Assembly: GCA_028065725.1 (NCBI GenBank)
Contig: JAPTVL010000135.1
Location: forward strand, 1-25,965
Reading direction: 5' to 3'
Source: Betaproteobacteria bacterium
GTDB taxonomy: Bacteria; Pseudomonadota; Gammaproteobacteria; Burkholderiales; Rhodocyclaceae
DNA length: 25,965 nt
How positions within the stretch are numbered: position 1 is the first letter of the stretch; every line of letters begins with the position of its first letter. This document shows, in pieces, positions 24,162 through 25,965 of the stretch. The position numbers and the translations under genes were made by a program. The notes below the pieces were generated by a model, which worked only from the letters and a program-made list of their open reading frames with translations, did no database searches and was not told the origin of the DNA.

Positions 24162-25965
24162 TGGGATTCGCTGAAATCTTGAGAGAGGCGTTCTTGCCCG
24201 AACGGGATGCGGAAGCCGATCGTTTGCCAAGGCATCTGCTGCAGGAAATATCACGGATGCCCCGCCTGAGTGGAATTCTTCCCTATCTCGCCTGGCAGGA
24301 GGACACACGACTCTTCGCACTGGATCAAGGAGGCTTTGGGGAGCGCGAGGAACACGCCATCGGCTTTTGCATTGAGACGCTGCCGCAGACCGGTGCCAAC
24401 GACGAAATGGAGAAGGTTCTGTCCAGTCTCTTCGTGTCCTGTCCACCTGGCACCGGTATTCAAGTCTCGTTGTATGGCAGTCCGCACATCCTTCCCACGC
24501 TGAGGAATCAGGCCAACTTGCTACCAGCCTCTGCGATTGATTCCGATGACGAGGGTATTCAGCGTCGGCACAGCAACATCTTCCGCCTGCTGGCGCGCCG
24601 CCGGATCGATCACTACCTGACAGGCACGAGCGAATCGATCTTCGGCCACCAGACCTATTTGCTGCGTGATTTTCGGTCTGTCATCTCGGTCACATTGCCG
24701 CTCGATCCCGAACTACCGGCCGATGTGGATGAAGCCCTGCGCATTCGGGAAAGCATTCACGCCACCCTGAAGTCAGCTCATTTGCCTGGTCAGGACTGGG
24801 GACCGGATGAACTTCTCAATTTTGTCGGGGACTTCTTCGATCATTCACGACTGCATTCCGGGGGAGCAGTGACGCCAATCGTCTGGAATGCTGATCAGCC
24901 GCTGCGTAAGCAGATTTCCAACCTGGAAATCGCTTCGCGGGTGGGCGATAGCGACATCCGTTTTCGTAAAGCCGGCGGAGATGAGTCCGTCCTGCAGCTG
25001 TTTTCGGTGCGCCAGTACCCACGGTACTTCCGACTGTCAGGCATGAACTATCTGATCGGCGATCCCTACCAGTTGGCTCTGGCGATGCCCTGTCCCTTCA
25101 TCATCACCATGGGAGCCGTGGCGCTGGACTACGAGTCGGCACGTACCCGAGCGCAGATGAAGGCCGCGAGGGCGACCCAGAGTGCAGGCTCCTATCTTGC
25201 TCATTTCCAGCCCGATCTTCAGGAACGCAAACGCGACTGGGACATGGTGCTGAGGACGTTCGACAGCGGGCGCACCGTGGTCGGGATGTATCACCAGGTG
25301 TGCCTGGTTTCGCGGGTGGCGGAAGCTTCGCGCTGCGAGCATTCCGTGCGTGCCGTCTGGCGTGCCCGCGGCTTTGACCTGACCAAGGATTTTTACCTCC
25401 AGCATCAGGCGCTGACTGCAACCATGCCGATGACACTGACCCCGGCAATACAAAGCGACCTGCGTCAGTTCGGACGAATCAATACCAAAACTGCCGACAA
25501 CGCGGTGATGACATCGCCGTTGATCGCCGAGTGGAAGGGTACGCAAACGCCGGTCATGACCCTGTTTGGGCGACGCGGCCAGATCATTGGCTTCGATCTG
25601 TTCGACAACACGGGTGGCAATTTCAACTTTGCCGTCGCGGCGCTCTCTGGTTCCGGCAAGTCGGTGTTCGTCAATGAAATGACTTATCGCTACCTAGGCG
25701 CCGGCGCGAAGGTCTGGATCATTGACGTTGGTCGTTCCTATAAGAACCTGTGCGAATTGCTGGACGGCGAGTTCATCGAATTCTCCGACGAGCGACAGAA
25801 CACTATCTGCCTCAACCCGTTCTCCATGATCATCGATATCAACGCCGACATGGAGATGGTTTTGCCGCTGCTTGCGCAGATGGCCAGTCCGCGCGAACCG
25901 CTCGACAACTACGGCTATACGGCGCTGGGTTCCGCCATCAAGCGCGTCTGGGATGCCAAAGGGCG
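24161..25965 (+). CDS. traC: TraC, pilus assembly ATPase (VirB4 counterpart), 3' end outside window
   Basis: Open from ATG at 24161 (TGATG overlap with traV) to the end of the window, so at least 601 residues, with the C-terminal part missing. TraC powers pilus assembly from the inner membrane. Walker A GSGKS is at residues 497-501, and the following IIDVGRSYKNL lies about 30 residues later as in VirB4/TraC proteins. The N-terminal half carries the TraC family region. No frameshift is seen within the window. Confidence 0.93.
   Translation, partial: MGFAEILREAFLPERDAEADRLPRHLLQEISRMPRLSGILPYLAWQEDTRLFALDQGGFGEREEHAIGFCIETLPQTGANDEMEKVLSSLFVSCPPGTGIQVSLYGSPHILPTLRNQANLLPASAIDSDDEGIQRRHSNIFRLLARRRIDHYLTGTSESIFGHQTYLLRDFRSVISVTLPLDPELPADVDEALRIRESIHATLKSAHLPGQDWGPDELLNFVGDFFDHSRLHSGGAVTPIVWNADQPLRKQISNLEIASRVGDSDIRFRKAGGDESVLQLFSVRQYPRYFRLSGMNYLIGDPYQLALAMPCPFIITMGAVALDYESARTRAQMKAARATQSAGSYLAHFQPDLQERKRDWDMVLRTFDSGRTVVGMYHQVCLVSRVAEASRCEHSVRAVWRARGFDLTKDFYLQHQALTATMPMTLTPAIQSDLRQFGRINTKTADNAVMTSPLIAEWKGTQTPVMTLFGRRGQIIGFDLFDNTGGNFNFAVAALSGSGKSVFVNEMTYRYLGAGAKVWIIDVGRSYKNLCELLDGEFIEFSDERQNTICLNPFSMIIDINADMEMVLPLLAQMASPREPLDNYGYTALGSAIKRVWDAKG

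Overview
The window comes from a GC-rich proteobacterium, most likely a betaproteobacterium (Rhodocyclales/Burkholderiales-like; inferred from codon usage and gene families, not proven). It holds part of an F/SXT-type conjugation (MPF-F) module, probably of an integrative conjugative element or large plasmid. A roughly 14-kb iron-acquisition island appears to have landed inside that module.

Layout. (1) 1-457: no gene, but four near-copies of a GGGACAGATTTCAC-type repeat that look like the end of an insertion sequence. (2) 458-3331, plus strand: a small membrane protein, the coupling ATPase TraD and a DUF4400/TraJ-like membrane protein. (3) 3355-18302, all minus strand: a NERD (nuclease-related domain) gene that seems to be split in two. 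Its zinc-ribbon tail lies at 3355-3648 and its nuclease-like N-terminal part at about 17540-18302. Between them lies the iron island. (4) 18455-25965, plus strand: lytic transglycosylase, OmpA-like lipoprotein, small membrane protein, then traA, traL, traE, traK, traB, dsbC, traV and traC, the last running off the end.

The iron island reads in one direction with tight or overlapping junctions: hemP, bfd, bfr, ftrA (P19-like), a coiled-coil porin, ftrB (cupredoxin), ftrC (FTR1 permease), ftrD (polyferredoxin), a 76-aa protein, a DUF2325 coiled-coil protein, tonB, exbB, exbD, an intact FecA-like TonB-dependent receptor and a decayed siderophore receptor. A perfect TTGACA -35, a 17-bp spacer and a GAGAAT -10 embedded in a good Fur box lie just upstream of hemP, so much or all of the cluster is probably iron-repressed from one promoter.

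How it fits together: TonB/ExbB/ExbD energise outer-membrane receptors, the porin may admit small iron complexes, FtrA/B/C/D carry ferrous iron across the inner membrane with redox help, and Bfr/Bfd store and release iron. DUF2325 and the 76-aa protein are unassigned partners. The striking points are the island's place inside a conjugation module, the broken NERD gene at both edges, and the receptor at the left edge, which carries a nonsense codon, a frameshift and a missing C-terminus.
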